64,000 nt of DNA from Novosphingobium sp. 17-62-19 (GTDB lineage: Bacteria; Pseudomonadota; Alphaproteobacteria; Sphingomonadales; Sphingomonadaceae), in contig NZ_NCII01000013.1 of the NCBI RefSeq assembly GCF_002256775.1, positions 1 through 64,000 of the forward strand, read 5' to 3'. This document shows, piece by piece, positions 26,679 through 35,906 of this stretch. The notes under the pieces were generated by a model. That model searched no databases, was not told the DNA's origin, and saw nothing but the letters and a program-made list of their open reading frames with translations. A program made the translations under genes and the position numbers. Positions within the stretch are counted from its first letter, which is position 1; each line of letters begins with the position of its first letter.

Positions 26679-27427
26679 CCAGTACGTTCCGCATCGAAGA
26701 CATTGCGCTCACGCATGTCGGGAATGTGCGCAAGCAGAATGAGGATGGCCATTTCGCCGATCTGGGCAATGGCGTGTGGATGGTGGCTGACGGTATGGGC
26801 GGCCACACCAACGGCAAGCTTGCGTCAGAGGCGCTTGTGGCCGCTGTAGGTGCAGTTCGGGTGCCCGAAACACTCGATGCTGCGTGCGATGTTGTGGCCA
26901 ACGCGATCCATTCGGCAAACACCGCGATCTTTGGCCATGCGCAGGAGGCCGGGGTCCAGATGGGATCGACGGTGGTGGCACTGGTTTTGCGTGGCGAAGA
27001 ATTTGCGGTGCTGTGGGCGGGAGACAGCCGCGCCTATTTGCTGCGCGAAGGCCAGTTGATCCAATTGACGCGGGATCACACGCAAGTGCAGGAAATGGTC
27101 GATCGCGGATTGCTTGATCAGGCCGATGTCGAAGATCACCCGATGAAGCATGTCCTGTCGCGCGCAGTGGGCGTGCAGGATGCGCTGGAGATCGATGCGA
27201 TCCGTGACTATGCGCAGACGCGTGACCTGTTCCTGCTGTGCAGTGACGGCCTCTATGGGGTTGTGGAGGAAGCTGAGATCGCCAGAATGCTGGGCGAGCA
27301 TGGCATTGCAGCGGGCGACGCACTGATCGCGGCGAGCCTTGCCGGAGGAGCGCCGGACAATGTCACCGTCGCGCTGGTCAGCGTGAACGAACCCACTCTG
27401 CTGGTAGTGAACGGAGCGTCATCGTGA
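26675..27427 (+). CDS. pppA: PP2C-type phosphatase PppA
   Basis: 250 residues. PppA removes phosphate from T6SS threonine-phosphorylation targets and so turns the system off. PP2C metal-binding motifs are present: GNVRKQNEDGHF (Asp), WMVADGMGGHTNG (DGMGGH), VLWAGDSRAYLLREG, LTRDHTQVQEMVDRG, LFLLCSDGLYGVV and GAPDNVTVALV (GGxDN-type). The ATG overlaps the tagF stop, and its own stop overlaps the GTG of ppkA, so tagF-pppA-ppkA should be made together. Confidence 0.95.
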   Translation: MTSTFRIEDIALTHVGNVRKQNEDGHFADLGNGVWMVADGMGGHTNGKLASEALVAAVGAVRVPETLDAACDVVANAIHSANTAIFGHAQEAGVQMGSTVVALVLRGEEFAVLWAGDSRAYLLREGQLIQLTRDHTQVQEMVDRGLLDQADVEDHPMKHVLSRAVGVQDALEIDAIRDYAQTRDLFLLCSDGLYGVVEEAEIARMLGEHGIAAGDALIAASLAGGAPDNVTVALVSVNEPTLLVVNGASS

Positions 27428-29487
27428 GCGACAAGAACGGTCAAGGCAGCGACGACGAACCGCGCACCGTCTTCAACCCTCAGCCGATTGAGCCGAGTTC
27501 CCCTCCGGCCGCCGCCCCGGACGGAAGTGGTTGGGGTAGCCCACCACCGGAACCGGCGAACGTCGCGCCTCAACCGGTTGAGCCTGTTCCGCCAGTGCCA
27601 GAAAATGCACCGCCAGAACCCGTGACGCCGGAACCTGCTGCGCCGACGCCTGCGCCATTGGCTGAAACCGAGTTTCCGGGGATGACGTCTTTCCCTGCCG
27701 CAACGGCCGGGGAGCCGCGCGAGGTGCGCGAAGGGGACGTGCTGAACCACCTTTACCAGGTCCGCCGCTTCATTGCGCGTGGCGGCATGGGGCAAGTGTT
27801 CGAAGGCGTGAACATCAACAACGAGGACGAGCGTGTTGCGATCAAGGTGATCCTGCCGCATCTGGCTCGTGATCCCAACGTCTTGGCAATGTTCCGCAAG
27901 GAAGCACGCACACTGACTCGGCTTAGCCATTCTGCGCTGGTGCAATACCGCACACTGGCGATGGAGCCACAGCTTGGCGTGTTCTACATCGTCACCGAAT
28001 ATATCGACGGGCGCAATCTGTCGGACGTACTTTCGACGATTGAGGCAACCCCGGCGCAGTTGATCTCGCTGATCCGCACACTGGCCGAAGGTCTGGCGGT
28101 CGCGCATTCGCTGGGGGCAATCCACCGCGATATTTCGCCCGACAACATCATGCTGGAAAGCGGACGGCTGGACCGTGCCAAGGTAATCGACTTTGGAATT
28201 GCCAAGGATCTCGATGGAGGTAGCCAGACGATCGTCGGCGATGGCTTTGCCGGAAAGCTCAACTATGTCGCGCCAGAACAATTGGGCGATTTCGGGCGAC
28301 AGGTGGGGTCGTGGACCGATGTCTACAGCCTTGGCCTGACCATCCTTGCACTGATCAACAAGCGTGACGTCAACATGGGCGGATCGCTGGTCGATGCAGT
28401 GGACAAGCGCCGTGCAGGCCCAGATCTATCGCCAGTCCCGGCAGAAGTGCGCCCTGTTCTGGAAGGTATGCTCAAGCCCAATCCGGCTGACCGCTTGCGC
28501 ACGATGGAAGACGTGATCGCCGCATTGGGTGACCGGACCACGATCACAAGCGCACCTCCCGCCCCACCACCGAAGGCGGCGAAAGCACCCAAGGCTGCGC
28601 CTAAGCCAAAGTCACCCGTCGTTGCCGGAAGTGACGAGGACAAGCAGCGCAAGATGCTGATTGGCGCTGGCGTGGCCGCTGCGGTCGTGCTGCTGGGTGG
28701 CTTGGGCTATGCGTTGTCTTCGGGCGACGATACCGCGCCGGCAGACGCTGCAACATCAGCGGCCCCGGCGCTTCCTGCTGGCGATCCGCTGAAGACTGCG
28801 CAGGCCGTACTCAATGGCGGGCTGGCTTCGGTGTCTTGCTCATGGCTTGATGTCAGCGATCTGCAAGTTCAGGGAACTGATGTGGCTCTTGCGGTAAAGG
28901 GGGTGGCGGGGCGTCCGGTCGATGCGCAGAACGAGATTGGCAAACTGCTGTCAGCCAAAGGACTTCGCGCAGCTTCGATCGATTTCAGCGATGTTTCGCA
29001 AATCAGCCCTAACGATTGCGGCCCGATAGAGGCTTTCCGCCAGATCAGGGGCCAAGGGGCCTCGCATATCTCGGTTCCGCAGGTGAAATGGGAACTTGCC
29101 CCGCTTCCAGCGGATGATGCGGATGCTGGCAAGCTTGGCGCACCTGTCGTCCTGAATATCGACCTCAACGGCGTGGATGGCGATATTGCTGTCGTTGGCC
29201 TTGAAGACAGTGGCGAGATGACATTTGAGCCGCGCCTTGATCGCGCCACTATCGAGCCTGCGAAAGTTTCGCCCGGAGTGTACCGTCTTCCCGTTACTAC
29301 GACGCATCCAGGTTGGACCGGTGTGTTCCTTCTCTATGGTAAAGGACCGTTTGATCAGAGCTTGCTCAACGGCTCGACAAGTACCCGTGGCGGCAACTGG
29401 GCACAACGCTTCCTTGCCGAAGCGCGGGCGAAGGGGTGGCAGGCCGATACGGTCTGGTACAAGACGGTCAACGAAAGGCCGGACTGA
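27424..29487 (+). CDS. ppkA: Hanks-type Ser/Thr kinase PpkA
   Basis: 687 residues from GTG 27424, which overlaps the pppA stop. The N-terminus has EPRTVFNPQP (Thr15), resembling the TssL N-terminal peptide, then a proline-rich linker. The kinase domain (~110-370) is intact: RGGMGQVFEG, Lys141 in VAIKVI, HRDISPDN (Asp236), DFG (Asp256) and YVAPEQL. One membrane helix (~411-432) carries a periplasmic C-terminal domain of ~250 residues of unrecognised type that may sense the envelope state. PpkA phosphorylates T6SS parts (TssL in Agrobacterium, Fha in Pseudomonas). The gene converges on tagH with 24 bp between the stops. Confidence 0.95.
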   Translation: MSDKNGQGSDDEPRTVFNPQPIEPSSPPAAAPDGSGWGSPPPEPANVAPQPVEPVPPVPENAPPEPVTPEPAAPTPAPLAETEFPGMTSFPAATAGEPREVREGDVLNHLYQVRRFIARGGMGQVFEGVNINNEDERVAIKVILPHLARDPNVLAMFRKEARTLTRLSHSALVQYRTLAMEPQLGVFYIVTEYIDGRNLSDVLSTIEATPAQLISLIRTLAEGLAVAHSLGAIHRDISPDNIMLESGRLDRAKVIDFGIAKDLDGGSQTIVGDGFAGKLNYVAPEQLGDFGRQVGSWTDVYSLGLTILALINKRDVNMGGSLVDAVDKRRAGPDLSPVPAEVRPVLEGMLKPNPADRLRTMEDVIAALGDRTTITSAPPAPPPKAAKAPKAAPKPKSPVVAGSDEDKQRKMLIGAGVAAAVVLLGGLGYALSSGDDTAPADAATSAAPALPAGDPLKTAQAVLNGGLASVSCSWLDVSDLQVQGTDVALAVKGVAGRPVDAQNEIGKLLSAKGLRAASIDFSDVSQISPNDCGPIEAFRQIRGQGASHISVPQVKWELAPLPADDADAGKLGAPVVLNIDLNGVDGDIAVVGLEDSGEMTFEPRLDRATIEPAKVSPGVYRLPVTTTHPGWTGVFLLYGKGPFDQSLLNGSTSTRGGNWAQRFLAEARAKGWQADTVWYKTVNERPD

Positions 29488-29511
29488 CCTTGCTTCTGCC
29501 TTTGCTGGGCC

Positions 29512-31032
29512 TCAGCGCTTGCTGGCAATTTCTTCGTAGGCGCGGCGGAATTCCTTGGCGAACATTTCCATGAACGCCTCGTCCGAGCCTTGGGCCACGC
29601 CGCTGAATTCGCGTTCATAGGCCGCCCATAACGCTGCATCCTTTGCGCCGGGGAGGATGCGCGTGAGGAAGCCGCCCTGTTCAGCCCGCGCTCGGATCGA
29701 GCGCGGGCTGAACCGGTCCAGCGTGGCGCGTAGAGCGCCCTGCATCGCCTTCAATGTGGCCATCTGGTGCGCCTGAAGGTCCTTGAAAGCGTCTTCGACT
29801 GCCCGTTCGCTGTCCATGAAGCCGCGTTGGGGTGCGTTCAAAAGTTGTTCGAGGGCCTGTTCGGGCGTGCGGGCGAACTTGAGCGGGTTGTTGCCGTCGA
29901 ACTCGAGGCTGGTGCCTTGCGCGCCCAACTGGCTTTTGGCCCGAGCGCGTGCCTCCAGCATGACGACCATGCCGGCCACAAGGCGCCGCAGCAGGTTGCC
30001 CGCCATGCCCAGCGTTTGCGCTTCACCAGCCAGCATCCGCTCAGGATTGACGCCTGTCGATTGGGCGAGCGTGGCAAGCCCTCCACTTTGCGCAGCGGCG
30101 ACGGGGGCCGGGACGGGCGCAGGGGGTGGGGCCGCAACGGGTTGTTGAGGTGTTGGTGTGGTTGGCGCAGGCGGCGGCGTTGGTGTGAACGCCGGCGGCG
30201 GTGGCGGCGAGGCTCCGCCAAACCCTCCCCGTGCCCAATCAACCACGTTGGATTGCGCGAACTTGCCCCAGATGTCGTCAGCGGCAGGCGGGGGCGGCGG
30301 CGTGGCCGCGCTCGACCATTCCGATGCCGGTTTGAGCAGCGCAGGTGCGGGAACGCCCCAGCCCGGTGCCGGAGCTGCATCGGCAGGGGGCGTTGGGGCG
30401 CCCCAACCTGAAGCGGGGGGAGGCGCTGCGGGGGTAGCTGCCGCGCCCCACCCTGCGGATGGCGGTTCGGCTACCGGCGGCGGAGGCGCTCCCCAGCCGC
30501 CCGACGATGCGGTCTCTGCCGCCCCGGTTGCAGCCGTGGGGGGCGCTGCCCAGCTTTGCGACATCGGACCGGTGCCGGAAATCGCAGATCCTGCGGGGCG
30601 GGCGTCCCAGCTGGATTGCTGCGCTGCCGGTGCTGAGGCATCGCTGCTGCCAGTCCACCCTTTCCAGTTGGCCGGGGCGGGATTGCTGTTGCGTTCTGCC
30701 GCTTGCGCCGCTGCCGCATCATCAAGCGCGGCAACGACTTCGAATGGGCCGATACGGAAGACATCGCCCGGAGAAATAGGATGAGGCCCCGCCAGCCGCG
30801 CCTGCTGACCATCGACGAAGGTGCCGTTGGTGCTGTGATCGATCAGTTCATAGCCATCGCCGGAGAAGCGCACTTCGCAATGGCGCGACGAGATGTGCAA
30901 AGACGGATCAGGCAGGCACCAGTCCGAGGTTGCGGCGCGACCGATCAGAGCACCGCGACGGTCAAGCACCAGCGAAAGCGGTGAACCGTTCTCAAGCCGA
31001 TCGGCGTTGCGGATGGATAGAGTTAAAGGCAC
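29512..31032 (-). CDS. tagH: T6SS FHA-domain protein TagH (Fha)
   Basis: 506 residues from GTG 31032. The N-terminal FHA domain (~1-105) keeps the phosphothreonine-binding core: LIGRAATSDWCLPD, HISSRHCEVRF and STNGTFVDG. A long Pro/Ala/Trp-rich disordered linker follows, then the conserved C-terminal TagH/ImpI domain (KFARTPEQALEQLLNAPQRG, ... AYEREFSGVAQGSDEAFMEMF). Fha proteins read the phosphothreonine made by PpkA and trigger assembly. It is on the opposite strand from ppkA, last in a vgrG - unknown - tagH run. Confidence 0.94.
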   Translation of the reverse strand: MPLTLSIRNADRLENGSPLSLVLDRRGALIGRAATSDWCLPDPSLHISSRHCEVRFSGDGYELIDHSTNGTFVDGQQARLAGPHPISPGDVFRIGPFEVVAALDDAAAAQAAERNSNPAPANWKGWTGSSDASAPAAQQSSWDARPAGSAISGTGPMSQSWAAPPTAATGAAETASSGGWGAPPPPVAEPPSAGWGAAATPAAPPPASGWGAPTPPADAAPAPGWGVPAPALLKPASEWSSAATPPPPPAADDIWGKFAQSNVVDWARGGFGGASPPPPPAFTPTPPPAPTTPTPQQPVAAPPPAPVPAPVAAAQSGGLATLAQSTGVNPERMLAGEAQTLGMAGNLLRRLVAGMVVMLEARARAKSQLGAQGTSLEFDGNNPLKFARTPEQALEQLLNAPQRGFMDSERAVEDAFKDLQAHQMATLKAMQGALRATLDRFSPRSIRARAEQGGFLTRILPGAKDAALWAAYEREFSGVAQGSDEAFMEMFAKEFRRAYEEIASKR

Positions 31033-31131
31033 GCGGCTGAATTAGCTTCTCGGTGTTGAAATGTCATCATGCACCGTACTGCCAAAGAATTGGTGATGAA
31101 TTGCCAAGGGCGCGGCTTTTGCCCGCCATCG

Positions 31132-31671
31132 TCACGCGCCTGCCAGCACACTTTCCCCCAAATGCAGGCTGGTGGCAATCGCATCGGAAGGCGCTTTGCT
31201 GGTAAATGCAGCGGTCAGCACCGCCGCTGCGGCCAGCTTGGCGCATACATCGGGCGGGGGCTGAATTGCCGGCAAGTCCTCTTCGGAAATCGATCCGCCG
31301 GACAGGAAGATCGCCTTGCACAACAACGCTTGCGGGGTGTCGTCATCGAGCGTGTCGCCCAGTTCGGCGGCATCGCGGCGCAATCTGTCAGACGGATTGT
31401 CAATCCAGCGCAGAGCAGCAACTAGTGTAGGGTCGGTTCGGTCAGCGCCCAACTCGATCAGTGTCCGCGCGGCCCAGACTACGCATTCATAGCGGGGCAT
31501 GGCATGGGCCAGAAAATTCACCGCGTAGGTCGACTTGCCTGCATTGCGCAAATGGATGAACCATTCGACAGGCGCCAAGCCCCGCGCTTCATCGGGGACT
31601 TCGCGCGGGTTCACGCTGGCAGCAAGTTGCGCTGCGTCGGTCCATGTCGATAGTTTCCAGTCGCTCATCAT
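31132..31671 (-). CDS. Unrecognised T6SS-linked protein (possibly DUF6931)
   Basis: About 179 residues from the paired ATGs at 31671/31668, six bases after the vgrG stop. It is probably soluble and helical, with the block LAPVEWFIHLRNAGKSTYAVNF and later AVLTAAF. I tentatively recall a DUF6931 family in this context but cannot confirm it. It has no signal peptide, membrane helix or catalytic signature. Gene order (vgrG then tagH) suggests an accessory role in the T6SS, perhaps as a chaperone or regulator; no function is claimed. Confidence 0.7.
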   Translation of the reverse strand: MMSDWKLSTWTDAAQLAASVNPREVPDEARGLAPVEWFIHLRNAGKSTYAVNFLAHAMPRYECVVWAARTLIELGADRTDPTLVAALRWIDNPSDRLRRDAAELGDTLDDDTPQALLCKAIFLSGGSISEEDLPAIQPPPDVCAKLAAAAVLTAAFTSKAPSDAIATSLHLGESVLAGA

Positions 31672-31676
31672 CCGCC

Positions 31677-33671
31677 TCAGTTGATCTTGACCAGGCCGCC
31701 TTGCGCGGTCAGCACAGCGGAGGCTTCGACATTGGTCATGGCTGAGGTGAGCTTGGCGGTTGCCATGCCTTCCATTTGCAACTTGGTCGTAGAAATCTTG
31801 ATGGAGGTCGGGTCGAGGGTGATCGTGCTGCCACCGCAAGACAGCGTGATCTTGCTGTTGGCGGAAATCTCGATTGAATCGCCTGCGGAAATCTTGATCT
31901 TCTTGGTCACGTCCAGCGTATCGTTGGACTTGATCTCAACCTTGCGATCCTTGTGGACGGTAACCGTTTCGGTGCCCTTGACCTCTTCCTTGCGGTCACC
32001 CTCGATCAGGATTTCCTCGTTCTTGCCGACCCGCTCCTTGCGGTTCTTGCCGACACTGATTTCCACATCGCGGCCAACCTTGTGCGTTTCGTTGTGGCGC
32101 ACACGTGAATTCATGTCGCGCTCTGCATGGAGGAAGACTTCTTCCTTCCCGGTTGCATCCTCAAACCGCAATTCGTTGGCGCCCGGCGCTCCGGTGTCCA
32201 GTCCCTCTGCTTCGGATAGCGAATCGCCGGTGGTGCGCTTGTAGGTTTTTGTGCGCCACAAGGCCTTGGTCTTGTGTTCCGGCAGCGCATAAACGGGCAT
32301 GTGGCTGGCATTGAACACGCGGCCCACCACGATCGGGCGATCGGGATTGCCGTTGATGAAATCGACCAACACTTCGTGCCCGATGCGCGGAATGATGATG
32401 TTGCCAAGGCCGCCGGTTTGCGAAACGCGGATCCAGCAGCTTGACTTGTCATCCAGCTTGCCTTCGCGGTCCCAATGGAACTGGACCTTGATCCGGCCGA
32501 ATTCGTCGACGTGGATTTCCTCACCCTTTGGCCCCGTGACCACTGCCGTTTCCGGCCCGCGTGCAGAGGGGCGCGGCGTGGTCATCGGCGCGCGGAAGTT
32601 CACATCGTGGGGTATCGTGGTGAATTCCACGAAGGTCTGACCCGAACTGCCGCCAGAACGGTATTGTTCGGTGGCCAAAGTGGTACGGCAGCGAACGATC
32701 AGGTATTTGCGGTTGAAGCGGTCAATCGTATGCCCCTTCAACTGCAGGTGATAGCCGGTCTCGATGCCGGCATACGTGCTTGTCCCTTCGTAGCGCAGGC
32801 GCTGGGCGCGGCGGCTTTCGAGCACGACGGTGCTGAGAGTTTGCCCGGCCGCCTCCTGATAATAACGGCCCGGCCAGTTGTAGACCTCGATCTCGTCAAG
32901 CGGATGCGCACCCTTGTCGGTCGCCTCGGCCGAGCGGGGGCGCGATGGCTCCTTGAAATCGTAGTCGCGCATGGTGACGCGGGCTTCGCCACCGGTTGAT
33001 GCGCGTTCGTGCCATGTCTGGACGAAAAGGCCCGCAGAACCACCGCGACTCGTCGAATCGGCCATCGCGGCTGAATCCGACAGCGGATTGTATGTCATCG
33101 CACCTGTCGGCATGGGCACATGGCAGCCGGGCTTGTCGCAAATCACCATCGTGTGTGCCGAGGCGCTGTGCTGATAGTAGTAGTAGAGGCCCTCTTCTTC
33201 CATCAGCCGCGAGACGAAATCGAAGTCACTCTCGCCGTACTGAACGCAGTAGGCCAATTGCCGCGTCCCACTCGAAGCTTTGACCTCGAAAGCCAAGCCG
33301 CAATCGGTAAGAACCGACTTGATAATCTCGATGACCGGCTTGTTCTGAAAAATGCGGTAGTTACTACCCTGATCGTGCAACTGCGCCGCAGGCGCCAGAA
33401 CAAGGCGATAAACGAACCCTGCACCGTTGATTTCTTCAACGTATTCAGCGTCCACCACGATGCCATGGAAGTGGCGAAGCAATTGTCCGTCAAGCTTGCT
33501 TTCGATCGCGGCAGGTTTGCCAAGATTGGGCAGCAGCTCGATCTCGTCCAGCGACAAGACCTCGAGCGTTATCGCAAAGTTCTGGCTCAGCGCCTCGAAA
33601 GCATCGAGTCGCACAAGCTTGAGTTGTTCGGCGCCGTTACCAAGCCGGAGGGCAAGGGCGGTCTGCCGCAT
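31677..33671 (-). CDS. vgrG: T6SS spike protein VgrG/TssI
   Basis: About 664 residues if read from ATG 33671; a TTG at 33686 with AAGGGGAA just upstream is an equally possible start. A gp27-like N-terminal domain (LLRHFHGIVVDAEYVEE, QYGESDFDFVSRLMEEEGLYYYY) is followed by the gp5-like OB domain (DEFGRIKVQFHWDREG, CWIRVSQ, GNIIIPRIGHEVLVDFINGNPDRP) and a C-terminal triple beta-helix of VGKN/IEISAN-type repeats. It stops without a fused toxin domain, so cargo must be attached through PAAR and adaptors. It is divergent from the OmpA gene, first of a minus-strand trio with the unknown gene and tagH. Confidence 0.95.
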   Translation of the reverse strand: MRQTALALRLGNGAEQLKLVRLDAFEALSQNFAITLEVLSLDEIELLPNLGKPAAIESKLDGQLLRHFHGIVVDAEYVEEINGAGFVYRLVLAPAAQLHDQGSNYRIFQNKPVIEIIKSVLTDCGLAFEVKASSGTRQLAYCVQYGESDFDFVSRLMEEEGLYYYYQHSASAHTMVICDKPGCHVPMPTGAMTYNPLSDSAAMADSTSRGGSAGLFVQTWHERASTGGEARVTMRDYDFKEPSRPRSAEATDKGAHPLDEIEVYNWPGRYYQEAAGQTLSTVVLESRRAQRLRYEGTSTYAGIETGYHLQLKGHTIDRFNRKYLIVRCRTTLATEQYRSGGSSGQTFVEFTTIPHDVNFRAPMTTPRPSARGPETAVVTGPKGEEIHVDEFGRIKVQFHWDREGKLDDKSSCWIRVSQTGGLGNIIIPRIGHEVLVDFINGNPDRPIVVGRVFNASHMPVYALPEHKTKALWRTKTYKRTTGDSLSEAEGLDTGAPGANELRFEDATGKEEVFLHAERDMNSRVRHNETHKVGRDVEISVGKNRKERVGKNEEILIEGDRKEEVKGTETVTVHKDRKVEIKSNDTLDVTKKIKISAGDSIEISANSKITLSCGGSTITLDPTSIKISTTKLQMEGMATAKLTSAMTNVEASAVLTAQGGLVKIN

Positions 33672-34056
33672 CGGGCTGTCAGCCAAATCAGTTCCCCTTG
33701 CAGGAGGTCCCGGCAATCATGCCGAACCGATGCAACCCGTGTGCTTGTTGTTTGTCGTTTCGTCTGTGATTGCCGTCACCGCTACCAGAATGGCTTCTTG
33801 TTATGAAGCTCATATTCCGCACGATGCGGTAGTAACATTGCGCTTGTGGCTGAATGCAATCTTTGACCGGCCAATTGTCCCGAAGCGGCACTGATGGATC
33901 GGAATTGGATGACAAGCCTTGGCAGATGGCAGGAATCGTTTGCGACGCCAGTTGATGACCTGTAAGAATACTGGAAAATATTAACCACAGGCGTCGCGAA
34001 AACAATGCCCGGACAATTCCGGGGTGGGCATTTGGCTCGCAGGAAAGAGGTGCGCT
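33672..34056. promoter_or_regulatory. Divergent intergenic region between vgrG and ompA-like gene
   Basis: A 385-bp stretch without a credible gene, AT-richer than its surroundings. It must hold the promoters for both divergent units. A short dyad CCGCA-CGA-TGCGG lies at 33817-33829. TTGATG followed 17 bases later by AAAATA (upstream of 34000) could be a weak plus-strand promoter. I see no terminator or RNA gene. Confidence 0.35.
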
Positions 34057-34704
34057 ATGGTATTCAAGATGATTGCTTCGGGAATCCTTATCACGATCCC
34101 GACTATCGCTACTGCCCAGGCAGGCCCTGTTGCGGTGAAGTCTGAACAGCAGATTGTTTGCGAATTGACCGGTGATTGCGAAGGAAACGCGCAAGAACTG
34201 GCAACGCGTGATCGTGGTCCTGATCGTGCGCTTCGCTTCGACATTCCGCAGGGCGCGAAGAAAAAGGCGGTTCCGCCGGCTCCGGGTTATTCCGCACCGA
34301 AGGCGCGTGTTGCCGCTGTTTCAGCGCCCAAGTCGCGAATCACCACTTCGTCAGTTCAGGCGCAGCCGGGCCGATCAACGTTGTCGATCAACTTTGCGTC
34401 GGGTTCCGCTGCGATTGCTCCAGCCAGCCGTGGACAAGCCCAGATTCTGGCGAATGCGCTGAAAGCACCTTCGGCAGCAGGCAAGCGCTTCGTTGTTGGT
34501 GGCCACACCGATTCGGTTGGCGGTCGTGAATACAACCTCGAACTGTCGAAGCGTCGTGCAGAGGCGCTGGTCCAGTTTCTGGTCGAAAGCGGCGTGGAAC
34601 GCTCGCGTCTTCAGCCTGAAGGCTACGGTTTTGAAAAGCCCGTTCCAGGTCTCAGCGCCAAGGCTGCTGCAAACCGCCGAGTTGAGATCGTAAAGATCGA
34701 CTGA
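34057..34704 (+). CDS. OmpA-family peptidoglycan-binding protein in T6SS locus
   Basis: About 215 residues from the ATG at 34057 (GAAAGAGGTG upstream). A signal peptide (FKMIASGILITIPTIATAQA) precedes a ~100-residue linker with one cysteine pair (VCELTGDCEG), then an OmpA C-terminal domain: INFASGSAAI, VVGGHTDSVGGREYNLELSKRR and NRRVEIVKID. No lipobox is seen, so it is predicted periplasmic. It sits 30 bp before tssA. With TssL also carrying an OmpA domain and TssJ absent, it may help anchor the apparatus to the wall. Confidence 0.88.
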   Translation: MVFKMIASGILITIPTIATAQAGPVAVKSEQQIVCELTGDCEGNAQELATRDRGPDRALRFDIPQGAKKKAVPPAPGYSAPKARVAAVSAPKSRITTSSVQAQPGRSTLSINFASGSAAIAPASRGQAQILANALKAPSAAGKRFVVGGHTDSVGGREYNLELSKRRAEALVQFLVESGVERSRLQPEGYGFEKPVPGLSAKAAANRRVEIVKID

Positions 34705-34734
34705 TTCCAGCGGATTGCCGGGGGGCGAGGCCGA

Positions 34735-35817
34735 ATGACACTTGATATCGCGGCCCTGATCGCACCTCTATCGGATGAGGCGCCTTCAGGCCCGGACCTT
34801 TCGTACGACAGTCTCCGCATGGAGATAGAAGGTGCGTTCGAAAGGCCTGTTAGCGAAGATGGTGGCGAATCTGACGTCGATTGGCGTAAAGTCATTGATC
34901 AGATTATTTCGCAGGGTGCGCTAACCCGCGATATCTGGCTTCCGGTCTATCTCATGCGCGCCGCCACTTTTGCGCGCCGCTTCGATCTTCTGGTCGAAGC
35001 GGCGGAGTGGCTGGCAGCAATGCTGGAAGAGCGCTGGGTGGATTTGCATCCCCAGCTTGATGAATATGGCTTCATCGGCCGGAAAGCGCCTTGCGAGTCG
35101 CTGACACGGATCAGCGATTTTCTGGGGCCACTCGGACGAGTCCCGCTGATTGAACATGCGCGTTTCGGCCGGTTCTCGTGCGAGGACATCGAAAGATTTG
35201 CCGAGCAGGGCGCATCGGCCGAAGGCTACGGTCCTTTCCGCGCGACCATTGAGGCGACCGATCTGGATGGGATCACCGCCCTTGTCGGTCGGTTTGATGC
35301 CCTGCGCACAGCTGTTCGGCGCATCGATGGCGTTTTGACGATGAACGCCGAGGGCGACACGGCGACCAATTTTAAACCAACTTACGAAAAGCTCGATCAA
35401 TATCGCAATGCCTTGTCGGCTGTTCTGCCCGGACAAGCGGAAGCAGCGGTTGAAAACGCAGGCGAAAATTCAGTGGAAGCTGGTGATCCCGGCGTGGGCA
35501 CAGCGGCATTTGCATCCGTCCCTGCCGGAGCAGCCTTTTCGGGCAGCATCCGCAATCGCGATGACGTGCTGCGCGCGCTTGATGCCATTTGCGCCTACTT
35601 CAATGCGATGGAGCCGGGCAGTCCGGTACCATTGCTGTTAAAGCGGGCGCGCGAATGGACGGGCCTTGATTTCATGACAGTACTGGAGGACCTTGCGCCT
35701 GGTGGCGTTGAAGAGGCGGCGCGGGTTTTGCAGTCGCGGCGGACGGGGACTGCCTCGGTAGAAGTGTCGGCGGCACCGGAATCGTGGGGCGAATCGCAGG
35801 CTTCTTCGGAATGGTGA
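34735..35817 (+). CDS. tssA: T6SS cap/baseplate protein TssA (ImpA)
   Basis: 360 residues. The N-terminal ImpA_N domain is clear: IAALIAPLSDEAPSGPDLSY, DWRKVIDQ, RDIWLPVYLMRAATF, RWVDLHPQLDE. The C-terminal part has RNRDDVLRALDAICAYF and EPGSPVPLLLKRAREW, typical of the short TssA class. TssA starts tail-sheath polymerisation at the baseplate. Upstream is the OmpA gene, downstream tssB after ~90 bp. Confidence 0.95.
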   Translation: MTLDIAALIAPLSDEAPSGPDLSYDSLRMEIEGAFERPVSEDGGESDVDWRKVIDQIISQGALTRDIWLPVYLMRAATFARRFDLLVEAAEWLAAMLEERWVDLHPQLDEYGFIGRKAPCESLTRISDFLGPLGRVPLIEHARFGRFSCEDIERFAEQGASAEGYGPFRATIEATDLDGITALVGRFDALRTAVRRIDGVLTMNAEGDTATNFKPTYEKLDQYRNALSAVLPGQAEAAVENAGENSVEAGDPGVGTAAFASVPAGAAFSGSIRNRDDVLRALDAICAYFNAMEPGSPVPLLLKRAREWTGLDFMTVLEDLAPGGVEEAARVLQSRRTGTASVEVSAAPESWGESQASSEW

Positions 35818-35906
35818 TTTGTGGCACCGACCTGATGCCGCAAGAGGGTGCAGATATACGTTAGACAACGTGCCGGGGGGCAACCGTACCGGCGATGGAG
35901 GCTTAC

